A stretch of 64,000 nt of DNA from Mauremys mutica (GCF_020497125.1 NC_059075.1:26820003-26884002), one strand, 5' to 3'; positions 1-11,260 are shown, numbered from the stretch's first letter. Notes: generated by a model from the sequence alone, not told the origin. A program made the numbers and translations.

Positions 1-582
1 AAACAAACTATGTAAGACTGTCTCACAGTGCCATCTGGTGACTCGCAAACTTACCGTGTAGGTTGGCAACATAATCTGAAGATGGTTAGGCTTGAGCTCA
101 GACTTATCCCATCTGGTAAATTGTTTTACCTACCCGAGAGATATAGATTTTTACCTTGATCATGAACACTTGATCACCAACTTTTGTGAGATTTGTCCAG
201 GGCAGGAATACAGCTGCATTGCACAGACAGGTAATATTTTATGTAAATAGTTTCTAACCAGTTCAGGGCCTTTCAGATCAAGCCCAGGATGTGGATTTGG
301 TGCAGAAGATGACCTGAGAGCCAGTGCAAGGTGTGGAGTGCTAGTATGACATATTCCATATGGTTTGTCCTGTTAAGAAGCTGTGTTCTACACATGCCGG
401 GGTCTCTAGGTTGCCTCCACTTCAGCCTCAGATACGCTGAATTAAAAGTAATCCAGTTTTGAGATGACAAATACAAAGATTTCTGTGGCTAGATTCTCAT
501 CCAAGAGGAAGGGATGAAGCCTGGCAAGCTGAGAATGGAAGAAGACATTTCTCACCACTGTTGCTAGCTGAGCATTCATGAT
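1..582. other. Single-copy-looking sequence, nothing recognised
   Basis: No coding potential, RNA gene or known repeat is recognised here. Open frames are short and lack any family resemblance. Confidence 0.5.
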
Positions 583-1505
583 TAAGGCTACGTTTTAGTC
601 ACGGGTATTTTTAGTAAAAGTCATGGACAGGTAACGGGCCATGGGCCAGGACTTTTACTAAAAATACCCACCCTGACTAAAAATTTGGCAGAGGCACTGC
701 AGGTGCTCTTGGGGGAGCAGTGAGGGGGCACCGCGGGTGCTGGGGTGGAGAGGGCCAGGCCACTGCACGTGGCCCAGCACCCCTGCTGGTGCTAGGGGAT
801 GGGGTTGGCGGGGCTGGCAGGGGCTTCCTACCCGACTCAGTGTCCCTGCAGCTCCTAGGTGGTGGAGGCAGGGGTCAGGGCAAGGGCTCCACTGCTCCCG
901 CCACAAGCGCCAGCCTCCGCAGTTCCCATTGGCCAGGATCCGCAGCCTGTGGGCGCAGGCAGCACAGAGCCACCCCACCAGCCCCTCTGCCATGTAGGAG
1001 CTGCAGGCCATGACAGTGGAAGCTGGGGAGCCCTCCACCCTAAGGTAAGTCCCCCCACACACACACTCCCCAAGCCCCTGCCCCAGCCCTCTCCCACACA
1101 CCCAAACTGCTGCTGCTGGCTCAGGGACTGCCTGGCTCGGGCAGCCCCTGAGCCAGCACCGGCCACTGCAGAAGTCACAGAGGTCACGGAAAGTCACGGT
1201 ATCTGTGACCTCCGTGACAGACTGACAGCCTATTCGTGATTAGTGATGAGTATGGACATGATTTTGTCCTGTAAAATTAGGCAAAATTCACAGAACACTC
1301 ATGGTAAAAATGTATAAAATCAGGGTATGGTCACGGCGAGGTTGAAGCCAAAGTTGGTGCCCCACCGCAGGGGCTGAAGCACAAGCCCCATTGCCTGAGG
1401 CTGAAGCCAAAACCCATACCCTGCCACGCACTGTAGCTGAAGAAGTCACGGACATCTATTAAAGTCACAGAATCCATGACCTGTCTGAGCAAATTGTATC
1501 CTTAG
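583..1505. repeat. GC-rich non-autonomous DNA-transposon-like element
   Basis: The ends are roughly inverted: TTAAGGCTACGTTTTAGTCA at the left resembles the reverse complement of the right end, CTAAGGATACAATTTGCTCA. Just inside the left end lies a 20-bp perfect hairpin (603-622 with 650-669). The interior is GC- and CpG-rich, with repeated GTCACGG/CCGTGAC motifs near 1180-1220 and 1445-1480. I saw no transposase and no certain target duplication. Long open frames in this block look like products of base composition. I recall similar sequence as a dispersed repeat in turtles, but the family name is not certain. Confidence 0.5.
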
Positions 1506-3225
1506 CAATGAGAGTTGGACCTCAAGGCTTCTTACTTTGACACATGGTGATGTCAGAGTCTGAACGGGCTCCTCAAAGCATTTTTCTCTTCCCATAACTT
1601 TGACCTTGCTCCAGTTCAGTTTGAGTCAGCTATTCTTCATCCTGGTGCTGAGCTCTTGTCAACATTGTGACATCGTTGTGATGGGGCGAGCGTCTTAGTG
1701 AGATGATCGAGCTGGGTGTCTTCAGTGTATTTTTGGCAGTGGAGCCTATAACATTTCCCTGCCTCTCCAAGAGGTCTCCTAGAGACATGGAAGCAGCATG
1801 GGGACAGTACTCATCCCTGCAGGAATCCACATGCCCATACACAAGCCATCGTATGGTTGCACCATCCACTACAACTAGGTCATGTAATCAGGTCAACAGC
1901 ACATTGTGGTCGACTGTGCCAAAAGTTGCTGAGAGATTCAGTAATAAGAGCATTGTGGTTTTGCCTCTGAATCCTTGAGGAGACGAACAGAAATGAAGAT
2001 CAGAGACTCAGCAGCATGAAACAGGAGAGAAACAACTCAGTCAGGGCAGAACACAGAGGGAAAAGAGGTAGAAGAGGAAGGGATCAAGCAGCTGATGATT
2101 TCTATTACTATTTTATTTTTCTAGCATATGAATTAATTATTCATGAGGCCTGACATTTTAAAATTAGTTCCACATACTGTTAGTAATGACTGTCAGCACA
2201 GTCATCTGACAGTTTTTAACCTACCAGATCTCAGCAGTATCTGAATCAATTTTAAAAGGCTCATCTTGTGTATGTGCCACATACTATGTGGGGTATATGC
2301 ATCACCCATGAAATAGTTGATCTAGTCTGAGGAGTTTCTCGGTAACAGTGTCCTGCACTGAGAATCACTTATCAGCTGATAAAAATGTCCCCTGATGAAA
2401 TGTTGCTTACTCTAGCATATTCATGAAGGTGAATTTACCTCTTAATAAAAAACAGTTAGTTTTTAAATTAATCTCCAGACTCATTAATAGCATTACTCCA
2501 ACCTCAACAGTATCTAAGGAAATAAGCTTAATTCTCCTCCTGCTACGTTGAGCCTGAGAACTAAGGCAATAACCCATTTTGTTTGGGTTGTAAACTGAGA
2601 AAACTTTTCCATGTGACTTATAGAAGCAGCACATGTTCTGGGCACCCAAAGTACCCCTTCTGCAGACGGAGTCTTTTCACTAAAATTAGACCTTAAAAAA
2701 TATCTGAGATGTGAAAAGATTTCTGTGAGATTTTCATGAAGGATTTTTAGTACCCTCTGCTGTTATAACCAGAAGGTGTTTAATAAACATGATATGCAGC
2801 AGTTGCTAAGCAGAATCTGATTTATATACAGTAGCAGTAAGAAGCATCTACACATCAGGGTTGTACACTTTATTTGACTGTGAATTCTGATTTTCTTATG
2901 GAAGCAATTGTGCTGAACTTTATAATCAGCTTACAACAGGAGTAGCAGTATTGTAAGTGCTTCTCAAATTACATAGCAAATCTCGTTGTCTCCTTGGGCA
3001 AATAAGAAACCTACATCATGAGCTTTAATTGTAATACAGGTCACTGTCAAGGGTAAAAGACTTTCCAACCCCTTCTGATTAGTTGAATTGTATAGGACTT
3101 AAGGATGGGTGTTATATCCAGTGCACCTGAAGATACTGCTGCACCTACCTAATAAATAAATGTCAAAAGAAATTGGCATTGAAATACTGCTTTTATTAAC
3201 AATTAAATACAATAAATTTTCATGT
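1506..3225. other. Unassigned sequence
   Basis: Mostly AT-rich sequence without recognised repeats. The block 1630-1985 is more balanced in base composition and open on both strands for 80-90 codons. I recognise no protein family in it, so it may be an old processed pseudogene or chance. A run of ten G lies at 3239-3248, just beyond this interval. Confidence 0.35.
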
Positions 3226-3548
3226 GCCTGTGAGAGAGGGGGGGGGGGCAGGAAGACGAGATTCTGATCTCAGTTTAAGCAGTGTAAATTGAGAGTAATT
3301 CCACTGAAGACAGTGTTAGTCCAGTGAAATTACTCCAGATCTCCACCTGTGTGCCTGGGATCAGAATCTGTCCCGAAGACAGAGAGAGCAAGAAAGAGGA
3401 AGGATGGTTTCATTTAGTGAGTAACATGATTCAGATATACAGCTTGCATAAATCCAGGAAAACAGAGACAAGGATCATGTAAGCCTTCTCATATATTAAT
3501 TAACCAGAGGACGAAATCCTGAGATGGGGAAAATCAGCATCGTTCCAA

Positions 3549-3586
3549 CAACTTTGTTGATTTACAGCAACTTTGTTGATTTACAG
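3549..3586. repeat. Two-copy 19-bp tandem repeat
   Basis: The unit CAACTTTGTTGATTTACAG occurs twice in exact tandem, followed by a third partial CAAC. Confidence 0.85.
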
Positions 3587-3953
3587 CAACTGAGCATCTT
3601 GGCTATCATATATAGGACCTGACAATTTTAAAAAATCATTTTGCAGTGGGCCCTAGACTACCCCTTCCTGATGGTAGAAGTTGAATAATGCCATCTAATG
3701 AAGTTTACCTGGCTTGTGTCAAAATAGGCAAAAGAACCCTCCTCTTGAACTGTTCCTAGGCATAGCAAAAACCAATTCTGGGTGTGCTATTGGTGTCAAA
3801 CTGAAAATATTCCATTGACAAGACTCTGTCAAGTCTTTAAGGGACAGAGTTTAGGTTTCATCAAATCTAATATTGTTATAATAGTATTTTTAAACAGTCT
3901 GGCTATATAATCTTTCTTCCTAGGGGATCCTGAAGTGTCTTACCAATGATGGA

Positions 3954-4040
3954 TCCAATCCTGAAAACCCTTTGGTATATTCCCTACTCCAGTGAATAGT
4001 CCCACTGATTACTCGTGGACGTAAAGGTTTTTAGGATTGG
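3954..4040. repeat. Ancient palindromic interspersed repeat
   Basis: The left arm, CCAATCCTGAAAACCCTTTG, matches the reverse complement of the right arm (4021-4040) at about 16 of 20 bases. The centre reads 'agtgaatagtcccactgatt'. This is the layout of an old, near-fully palindromic amniote repeat built around 'gatccaatcctgcaaa ... aggattgggcc'. Confidence 0.55.
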
Positions 4041-4043
4041 GCC

Positions 4044-5520
4044 CGCTATATGTACAGTACCACCTCTTGTAGTCATAGCAGTATGCTGCACGGATTTGCA
4101 AATCTAGGGAGCATTACAGTAAGTAGAACAAGGATGGGTATAAAAGATATTTTATAGCCTAGAGTGAAGCTGGCTATTACTGGACTGGGCTAAGAATGCT
4201 GTTGTACCAGTACTATAAGCTGGTGGTGGTGTACCAGTACTATAAGCTCTTTTACTTTGGCATTGCTTTGTAGCGTTGAGAATCTGGGGCAATCCTATAC
4301 AATTCAACAAGGCATCTAAACATATCAAGTAGGCATGGGAAAACCTGAAAAGACCAGTTTAAATCTAGCCAGGCCAGTACTTGCAGAATGTAAAGGCAGA
4401 ATAAAGACATTTTTGCCCTCTCGCTGCCTGGGCCATGCCTGTTGTTGCATGTCCCATGAGGCATAGCAGAGAATCTGGCCCATGAGACTGTTCTTTTCTG
4501 AGACACAGGTAGCCAGATTCATCCCTGCAGTAACCCAGCTGCACTTGGGAGATGAATTTGGCTGAAGAACTTTTCTCCCTGAAGATTACATGCTTAAACA
4601 TCCCTCTGCTTCTGCCCAAAGACAAGATACTCCTCCATGTTGGTGCTCCATTTCATAGGCACCTCCTGCAATACAGGACACAGCAGTCATGCATAATAAC
4701 CTTCAAAGCTTACTTTGTTTACAGTGTTAATGTGCTGTGTCAAGTTAAGTTCTCACCCTTTTTCCTACCGGCCTGGTCTATGAGGTTGGCGTTTCTCTCA
4801 GCCGATCAATAATGGCTTAAGTGGCAAATACAACTCCCATCCCCCAGTGCTAATAGACCTTCATGAAGGCAGAAAGGATCAAGAGAAACCTCAGCTACCA
4901 CTGTGCGCCCTGTTTAATGTATGCATTTTTATAGCCTTTGATGTATATGGTTCCATTACTGCCTATGAATACAGAGTGCTGTAGCTAGTTAATGTATTAT
5001 TTATTTTATTACCCCTTTGTATAGGCTGGTATTTGTAATTTGGAATTTTATATACTTTGGTTCCATAATGGTTTTATAATGTGTACACAGCTCAATAATT
5101 AAAAAAATATATCTTACCACTTCACCTCACAAATCGAGATTGTTTACACGGTTAAATGCATGCTTAGGTCAAGCACTCATCCCCAGTGATCTCCGTTCTT
5201 CTCCCTGTCCCCATCCTTTCTCCTGCCTGGGTCCTGCCACCTATTCTTGACCCCAAGGGGATAGTTCCACCACCCATTTGACCAATGTAGTGCAATTTTG
5301 TTGTTCTTCTATTGGCCCGGAGGGAGGAATTTGAATTTCTCTTTGTTTCCTTGTCATTCCTAGACCTTCAAGAAAATATGAAGGAACAAGAGCCTCAGCA
5401 GCCATCTACTCACCCATTCATACCGTCTCTGGAGCAAGTGGTCAGGGAGAGGTCAGGGAATAAATTGGATCCAACCTCTTCCACCACCCTCCTCACTGAC
5501 CAGAGTAGCTGAATCTTAGT
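4044..5520. other. Unassigned sequence with a local tandem duplication
   Basis: GTACCAGTACTATAAGCT occurs at 4204-4221 and again at 4231-4248, a local duplication about 27 bp apart. The rest shows no recognised gene or repeat. Confidence 0.4.
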
Positions 5521-5527
5521 GGTGTGG

Positions 5528-5635
5528 AGGGGTAGTAATTTATTGTGATATAGGCCAACAGTAAATTACTACCCCTAGGAGCAAGCAGGAAGCAGGAGAG
5601 AGATTGTGACTCAGAGTGGCGTCTCTGAGTCACAA
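5528..5635. other. Two adjacent perfect hairpins
   Basis: The first hairpin has 15-bp arms (5528-5542 and 5562-5576, AGGGGTAGTAATTTA). The second has 13-bp arms (5604-5616 and 5623-5635, TTGTGACTCAGAG) with a 6-base loop. Each is perfect. They may be part of a small palindromic repeat. Confidence 0.7.
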
Positions 5636-6376
5636 AGCCTCATGGGGCTCATCCTGGAAGGTTTCAACCTATGTTCCACCCCTTGATCAAGACTGCCTAA
5701 AGTCAGAATCCCATAGACTGGTTGTGTTTTGACATTGAAAATAGCTCTCTTTTCTGCAACACCAGGGTATCATTTTGGAAAACACTTAGTAAGAACAATT
5801 GGGTTTTCTGAGGGATAAGTATGTGGTAAGCATGAATGTCCCCTTGATTTCACAGGCCCCGTGAACACGAGTAACATGTCAAAGAAAATGTATTTCATCT
5901 CAGACTTCCAGCCTGTCTGTTGTTTGTCATTGCACTCATGGTGGCTTCTGCTGAATGACAGACAGGAGGCACTGCCATGGGAAGTGCTGCCTCAGCACTG
6001 CCTCAGCACTGAAACAAAAGCCAGCAGTGAGTCAGCCTGCAAATCAGGAGCCTTCTCACATGTGGAAGGTTTGGTGGGAGATGCATTTGCCCCTCTGACC
6101 AATGCACATTGCCAGGAAGCAGCTCGCTTTGCAAACATCTTGATTGTTTCACTCTCCATTGCAAACCCAGGAGGTGCTCTGATAGTGGGCTTGCAAATCA
6201 ATGATCAGAAGAGAATGACTTAACCTTGACCTGAGCTGCTACTGTCCGGAAAGGGGGGGCTTCCATTTTTCAATAGAGCGGATTGCAGATTATTGGGATA
6301 GAGAGGACTAAAGAAGTGGTTCTGTGGAATAGTGAAATACTTCTGACTGACTCCTGGGACCTGAGTCAAGTGGAGC

Positions 6377-6535
6377 TGTGTCTACACTGCAAAGCAATGG
6401 TGCTCAGGCCTGGGTCCTGGCTTAACCCGAGCTCAGACTCTCTAGCCCTGAAGGGTCCCTTGGTCTGAACCCTCGGTTAGCACAACTGCAGTGTAGCACA
6501 GACTGAAGTACGGGCTTATGCTGCAGTGTAGATTT
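6377..6535. mobile_element. MITE-like element with GTCTACAC-type end
   Basis: The left end reads GTGTCTACACTGCAAAGC and the right end GCTTATGCTGCAGTGTAGAT, roughly inverted copies of each other. The interior ('gcctgggtcctggcttaacccgagc'-like) matches the style of Harbinger-type non-autonomous elements elsewhere in this window. No target duplication was resolved. Confidence 0.5.
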
Positions 6536-7321
6536 ATCCTCTGTGGCCAGAAAGGGAGAGGACAGGGTAAGAAGCAGCTGATAGTCGGGTCACTGAATTA
6601 CATTAGTGGCAAAGGAGGCCCAGTCAGCAAAGGCTGACCATGAGGTGCCCTGTAGAACTGCCCCTGCCAGACAACCTGACCCAAACTGAAGGATGCTGAA
6701 AACACCAAACCCAACACCTAAAATACCAAAATATGAATCGTTTGGAAGATCAAAACAATAAATTAAATTGTTACAGAACCACACGACTGCAGACCACCTC
6801 ACCCCAGTGACATATGCAAAGCTAAGACAGACTCTGACCAAACACAGAATACCTGACCATAAATTAAAGGTGAGAACCATGACACACAAAGCACCATTCA
6901 AGCTAAGAAAACAACTGCAAGCAGACAGTGTGATAGAGGAAAGATTGAAAGGAAGAAGCAGTTTCTACTCTAAGGTCCAAAACACAGGGGAGTGTGAGAA
7001 AGATATTTACACTAATTATCAGAAATAATGAAAGAATTTTCATCAAAAAGTGATAAGGGGAAAAAAACCTGAGCAGAACTTTGTAAGAAAGAAAAGACAT
7101 GGCAAGGAAAGCATCATGCTGTGTTGCAACCTGGCACCAAATCAGGAAAAGACAAATGGGCCCAGAGAATCAAACCTCAGACCCACTGAGCTGGACGTTT
7201 CATACTTTAGGACAGATCGCCTGGAGATCCATCCTTCTTTTATGGTCTGGAATACTTGTGTAGCTTGTCATGTCAGTAGAGTATTACTGAACTGAAAAGA
7301 AGAAAGGCTGGTTTTGTTGTT

Positions 7322-7600
7322 AAGATGGACAGAAGATCTGGGTTCAATTCCTGATTCTCCTACAGAACCCCATGTGACCTCGAGCAAGTCACTTCATCTC
7401 TCTGTACCCATCTGTAAAATGGGAATGATAATAATACATCCTTTCTCCTACCCTTTGTCTGTCTTGCCTTAGATTGTGAGCTCTTCATGGCAGGGACTGT
7501 CTCTTACTTATGTGTGTTTATAGTATGCCTAGTACAATGTGGCCCTGATCTCAACTGAGGCTATAGATGCTACCATAAAGTTCTACTACTAATAAATTGT
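7322..7600 (+). repeat. CORE/MIR-type SINE with L2-like tail
   Basis: The central part has the MIR core wording, 'gagcaagtcacttcatctct' and 'ctgtaaaatgggaatgataa'. The tail ('gattgtgagctcttcatgg', 'agggactgtctctta', 'gtatgcctagtacaatgtgg') is the L2-like 3' end used by this class. The degenerate head is tRNA-like. Confidence 0.75.
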
Positions 7601-7747
7601 ATTAAACCATTCTTCATGACCTACAACTGACTCAGTGTAAGTGGCCAGTGTTAAAAGTGCTGAAAGCAAGCACCCCAGCCATTTCAAAGAGAGAAGAGCC
7701 TTCTCCGTTTAAATTAATCAAGTACATTTTGTTCACACACACTCATG

Positions 7748-7760
7748 CACACACACACAC
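7748..7760. repeat. Short (AC)n microsatellite
   Basis: An uninterrupted CA dinucleotide run. Confidence 0.8.
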
Positions 7761-8215
7761 GACAGTTTTTCAAAAATGAGGATGCAGATGAGAGACTCAA
7801 GGACAGTTCTAACTTGCCCTCTGTCAATTTACAAGAGAATTTATTCCAGACTATTCATACATGAATATTTAGCATGGCAACAATTACATCCAATGACACC
7901 CATGAGATACATAGTACTGAAGACCCTCTCCAAGGAACATACACAATGCTTGATGTCAATTTTAACTGGTCTGACTGCTTGAAATGCAAGAATTAGCTTA
8001 TTTCGTGAGATCTTTCAGTAATCCTTTTTTGAAATTGTTATATTAGTTTAAGAGAGTTTTCTGCCATGTTTGATACAAAAAAGAGGTGTTATCAATTCAG
8101 GGTACCAGAAAGGAGTATGTGATAGAAAGTTAAGGGGGGCTATGGTGGTTGCTCAGGTACATTAAATTAGCCTGTGGTCAATCTCATTCTTAATGCAAAG
8201 TCCTTGGTTTTGTTA

Positions 8216-8450
8216 AAAAAGGGGGAGTTGTTAGGGATATAAGCTGGTGCTTAAATACCACAATCTTAAGAACACAAGAAACAGAGGGTATCTACAAGCC
8301 ACCTAATAAGGTATAAAATAAAATATAGTTGCAAACATAAGCTCACTATATATGGGTCAGGAGAACAAATTTTCTGTCTGTATGTTTTTTACTTTCCACA
8401 TTTAAATACTCTCTTCCCATTCCTGGCCCTAGCTGCTGCTCAGCAGAGTG
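8216..8450 (+). mobile_element. Possible polypurine tract and start of a 3' LTR
   Basis: AAAAAAGGGGGAGT (about 8216-8229) is a polypurine tract directly followed by TGTTAGGGATATAAGC, which looks like the U3 start of an endogenous retroviral LTR. The far end of the LTR is not clear, and no retroviral coding sequence was recognised upstream. A run of G follows at about 8470. Confidence 0.3.
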
Positions 8451-8529
8451 GTATCAATTAAAAAAAGAGGGGGGGGGGGGAGGGAATGCTCATTTATGAT
8501 AAATATTCCACTTGCAAATCCAACAACAT

Positions 8530-9550
8530 GAGCATGATTTACCCCTTCCTTTCTCATGACAGTTTGTTGCTGGGCTTCTGGTCTCAGGTTTTGGTCATTA
8601 ATGTTTTTATTTGTTGTACAGAAACCAAGGGAAGGATACACTGTCCCCTTTGGCAGTTTAGAGGGGTGGTAAACTTCCAACACAGCCAGAGGAGAATCCC
8701 TCTGATGTAGGGACCGCATCCATGCACGTCCATATGCTGGTCCTCCCACAAACCTAATGGGGGGATGCTGGGAGTAGGAAGGCACACAGGGCCAAGGTTC
8801 ATGCCACTGCAGCTATTCTGACTTGCACAGCAAGCCATAGGCAGAACCAGGGGGCTGCTATGACTTAGAGCGGCACCAGGGCAGTTCTAAGTTACCCTGG
8901 GTGTCATGGCAGCTTGCACTGCAGCCCAGAATTGGGAGGGCATAGAGGTGACTTTTAGTCACCTTTGCCCATCCCCTGCTGCATTTGGGCTGCCCCACCT
9001 GGGAGGTGCAGCATGGAATCTGACCCCAGGTGTTTTTGAAGAGGGGTGCTTAATACAAGATTTTTAAATACATTAAGGGTGAGCTTGAGTCTGGGCCTAG
9101 CTGGGTCACAGGGTATGGCAGGGGAGACCCTTGTGCTCATCACTCTGTGGAGAGGCTGGGTACAATCCCAGGCCTTGCACTCACATGAATTATTGTGTTT
9201 GGCACCACCAATAGAATTCCCCAAATGATGTGAGAGTGGGGCAGGCTGAAGACAGGATCACAACCCTGCACCTTCCTCTCTAGCCACAGGAGCCGCCCCC
9301 TTGCAGGGGGAGTTCATGTTGTGCCATTCCAAAGGTGCAGCACTGGCTGTGCTCCCCCTGCACTCCTGAAGGCATTCTGCTTCTGTGGATCCTCTAGTTC
9401 TCCCGCTGCCAGGGCAGGGATAGTATGCTGGGGCTGCTATAAAGCAGAAATAATCTCCACAGCGCAGCTCCCCAACCTCAGGGGAGAATTCCCCATCCTA
9501 TGCAGGCTAGGTGCTAAGTCCAAAGTCCCAGGATATGACCCTAAATGTGT
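8530..9550. other. Unclassified moderately GC-rich sequence, probably old repeats
   Basis: 8600-9020 has the texture of a decayed dispersed repeat, for example 'cagcttgcactgcagcccag' and 'gtgacttttagtcacctttg'. No family can be named. The open frames in both strands are not persuasive as genes. Confidence 0.3.
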
Positions 9551-9755
9551 GACATGCTTCACAAGTGTTCATGTGATCAACATACTTATCATATGTAAAA
9601 CTTACAAAATACATGAGTAATGTATTGACAGTTGTGTTAAAGAGCCCGGTAAGTCTCACATACATTTATAGGTTTCAGAGTAGCAGCCGTGTTAGTCTGT
9701 ATCCGCAAAAAGAACAGGAGTACTTGTGGCACCTTAAAGACTAACAAATTTATTG

Positions 9756-9793
9756 AAGCATGAGCTTTCGTGAGCTACAGCTCACTTCTTCGG
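9756..9793 (-). ncRNA. Hammerhead-ribozyme-like motif in PLE end (left partner)
   Basis: Exact inverted copy of the motif at 9948-9985: degenerate core CCGAAGA, a 6-bp stem II, GAAA and a 3-bp stem III. Confidence 0.6.
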
Positions 9794-9947
9794 ATGCATA
9801 GAATGGAACACACAGACAGGAGATATTTATACATACAGAGAACATGAAATGGTGGAAGTATGCATTCCTGTTGGTATGCATACTTCCACCATTTCATGTT
9901 CTCTGTATGTATAAATATCTCCTGTCTGTGTGTTCCATTCTATGCAT

Positions 9948-9985
9948 CCGAAGAAGTGAGCTGTAGCTCACGAAAGCTCATGCTT
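9948..9985 (+). ncRNA. Hammerhead-ribozyme-like motif in PLE end (right partner)
   Basis: Reading + strand: CCGAAGA (consensus CUGAUGA), a 6-bp stem GTGAGC/GCTCAC with loop TGTA, then GAAA, then the short stem AGC/GCT with loop TCAT, and T at the expected cleavage position. The layout is that of a minimal hammerhead as reported for PLEs. The changed CUGAUGA core (U4 to C) makes activity unlikely. The mirror copy lies at 9756-9793 on the minus strand. Confidence 0.6.
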
Positions 9986-10925
9986 CAATAAATTTGTTAG
10001 TCTTTAAGGTGCCACAAGTACTCCTGTTCTTTATACATTTATAGGTGTTTCCTTTAAAAAAGAACTATTTTCCCACCTTACAAATGGATTCCAAAGAAGA
10101 CTGCTTGGTAGAAACTCTGTTCCTAACTTTTGTGCATGTGGTTTTAGTGCCTGTGAAAGATGCTAGTTTGACAGAGGCAAGGACTCGGTTTATCCACAGG
10201 AAACATGCAGCAAGTGTTCATGTGATCAACATACTTATCATATGTAAAACTTACAAAATACATGAGTAATGTATTGACAGTTGTGTTAAAGAGCCCGGTA
10301 AGTCTCACACACATTTATAGGTGTTTCCTTTAAAAAAGAACTATTCCTCTTACTCTGGGTCCTTGTGACAGGGTGTCATATAAAGTTCCCGTCACTAGGA
10401 GCAAAGTAGATTTAGGGCCATTTCAGCCACACTGTGGAGTCTGATAGCAGACTAAAACAGATTCCTCAGCAAAACAGTCTTCTACTGGTGCATCTTACTT
10501 GGCTAAAATAACTTTTTAATACTCCATCATTTATTCTATGGAAAAGATAGACATCTCTGTATGATCACAATAAATTGTGTTAGGACAATTAAATGTAACA
10601 ATACTTTCTTGTGAGGTTTTATAGCCTTCTGGAGATGTGTTCTTCTTGGTAATAGTAACATTAGAGGCTCTTTTACTCCATCCTGTAAAAGTCACCATAG
10701 AGCATATTCCCAATAAGTGGGAATCATTGTGTCATCCACAATTATTTTGCCAATGGGATACAATCTCTAACAGAAACTGATTTAGAGTCCAAACTACACC
10801 GGCCACTTGCATGGCTAGGTATTACATTATGAACCCAGCTATGATGAGGTAAGAATGAATATGTTGCACAATCTTACTCACTGATTTAAAAAAACCCACC
10901 TAAGATGACGCAGCAGTTCTGGGTA

Positions 10926-10983
10926 AACCAGAAAGCTTGTCTCCTTCACCAACAGAAGTTGGTCCAATAAAAGATATCACCTC
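10926..10983 (+). mobile_element. Fragment of a second PLE-like 3' end family
   Basis: The sequence 'agaaagcttgtctccttcac' and then 'caacagaagttggtccaata' followed by 'aaaagatatcacctcaac' is the same family as 21263-21372 (minus strand). It starts inside the GAAA of the hammerhead-like region, so only the downstream part is present. Confidence 0.6.
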
Positions 10984-10986
10984 AAC

Positions 10987-11260
10987 ATAAGAACAGCCAT
11001 ACTGGGTCAGATCAAAGGTCCATCTAGCCCAGTATCCTGTCTTCTGACAGTGGCCAATGCCAGGTGCCCCAGAGAGAACGAAGAGAACACGTAATCATCA
11101 AGTGATCCATTCCCAGTCGTCCATTCCCAGCTTCTAGCAAACAGAGTCTAGAGACACCATCCCTGCCCATCCTGGCTAATAGCCATTGATTGACCTATCC
11201 TCCATGAATTTATCTAGTTCTTTTTTGAACCTCATTCACCTTGTCTCTCTAATATTTAAA
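10987..11260 (-). mobile_element. CR1 LINE 3' region
   Basis: Typical turtle CR1 wording read on the complementary strand: 'aagaacagccatactgggtc', 'aaaggtccatctagcccagt', 'tgacagtggccaatgccagg', ending near 'ttatctagttcttttttgaa'. The homologous plus-strand copy is at 54056-54441. It is a non-coding 3' part with no intact ORF. Confidence 0.85.

Larger units (their letters stand above)
9674..10032. mobile_element. Inverted pair of Penelope-like element 3' ends (157-bp perfect palindrome)
   Basis: The arms 9709-9865 and 9876-10032 are perfect reverse complements around the 10-nt loop TCCTGTTGGT. The left partner extends a further ~35 nt to the terminal GTTTCAGAGTAGCAGCCGTG; the right partner lacks this. 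The direct repeat ATACATTTATAGGT flanks the insertion (9660-9673 and 10033-10046). The homologous empty site, with one C/T difference, survives at 10309-10322 in the second duplication copy. So both partners arrived in one event. The terminal wording 'tgttagtc..taaggtgccac' and 'tcacgaaagctcatgc' is that of vertebrate PLE ends. No reverse transcriptase is present. Confidence 0.85.
9562..10212. repeat. Tandem duplication, first copy (shortened, carries PLE pair)
   Basis: The segment starting CAAGTGTTCATGTGATCAAC at 9562 repeats at 10211. The 147-bp segment 10066-10212 repeats at 11523-11669. The first copy joins these two blocks directly, at a TATT shared by both junction partners. The second copy has about 1.18 kb between them (10346-11522). 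The simplest reading is a tandem duplication of a 1.46-kb unit followed by a deletion in the first copy. The alternative is that the 1.18 kb was added to the second copy. The PLE pair interrupts only the first copy. Confidence 0.85.

Noticed and set aside
658..1239. Overlapping long open frames on both strands in the GC-rich block
   Set aside because: Stop-poor frames on both strands at once reflect GC-rich composition inside a dispersed element; no domain or codon pattern supports a gene.
1630..1978. Opposed 79- and 91-codon open frames
   Set aside because: No recognised protein family, and the two strands cannot both be supported. Left as unassigned.
5861..6223. 120-codon open frame
   Set aside because: No family resemblance, no splice or promoter context, ordinary composition. 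Probably chance.
10045..10269. Open frame that recurs in part at 9321-9620 and 11541-11735
   Set aside because: The recurrence is explained by the tandem DNA duplication, not by a gene family.
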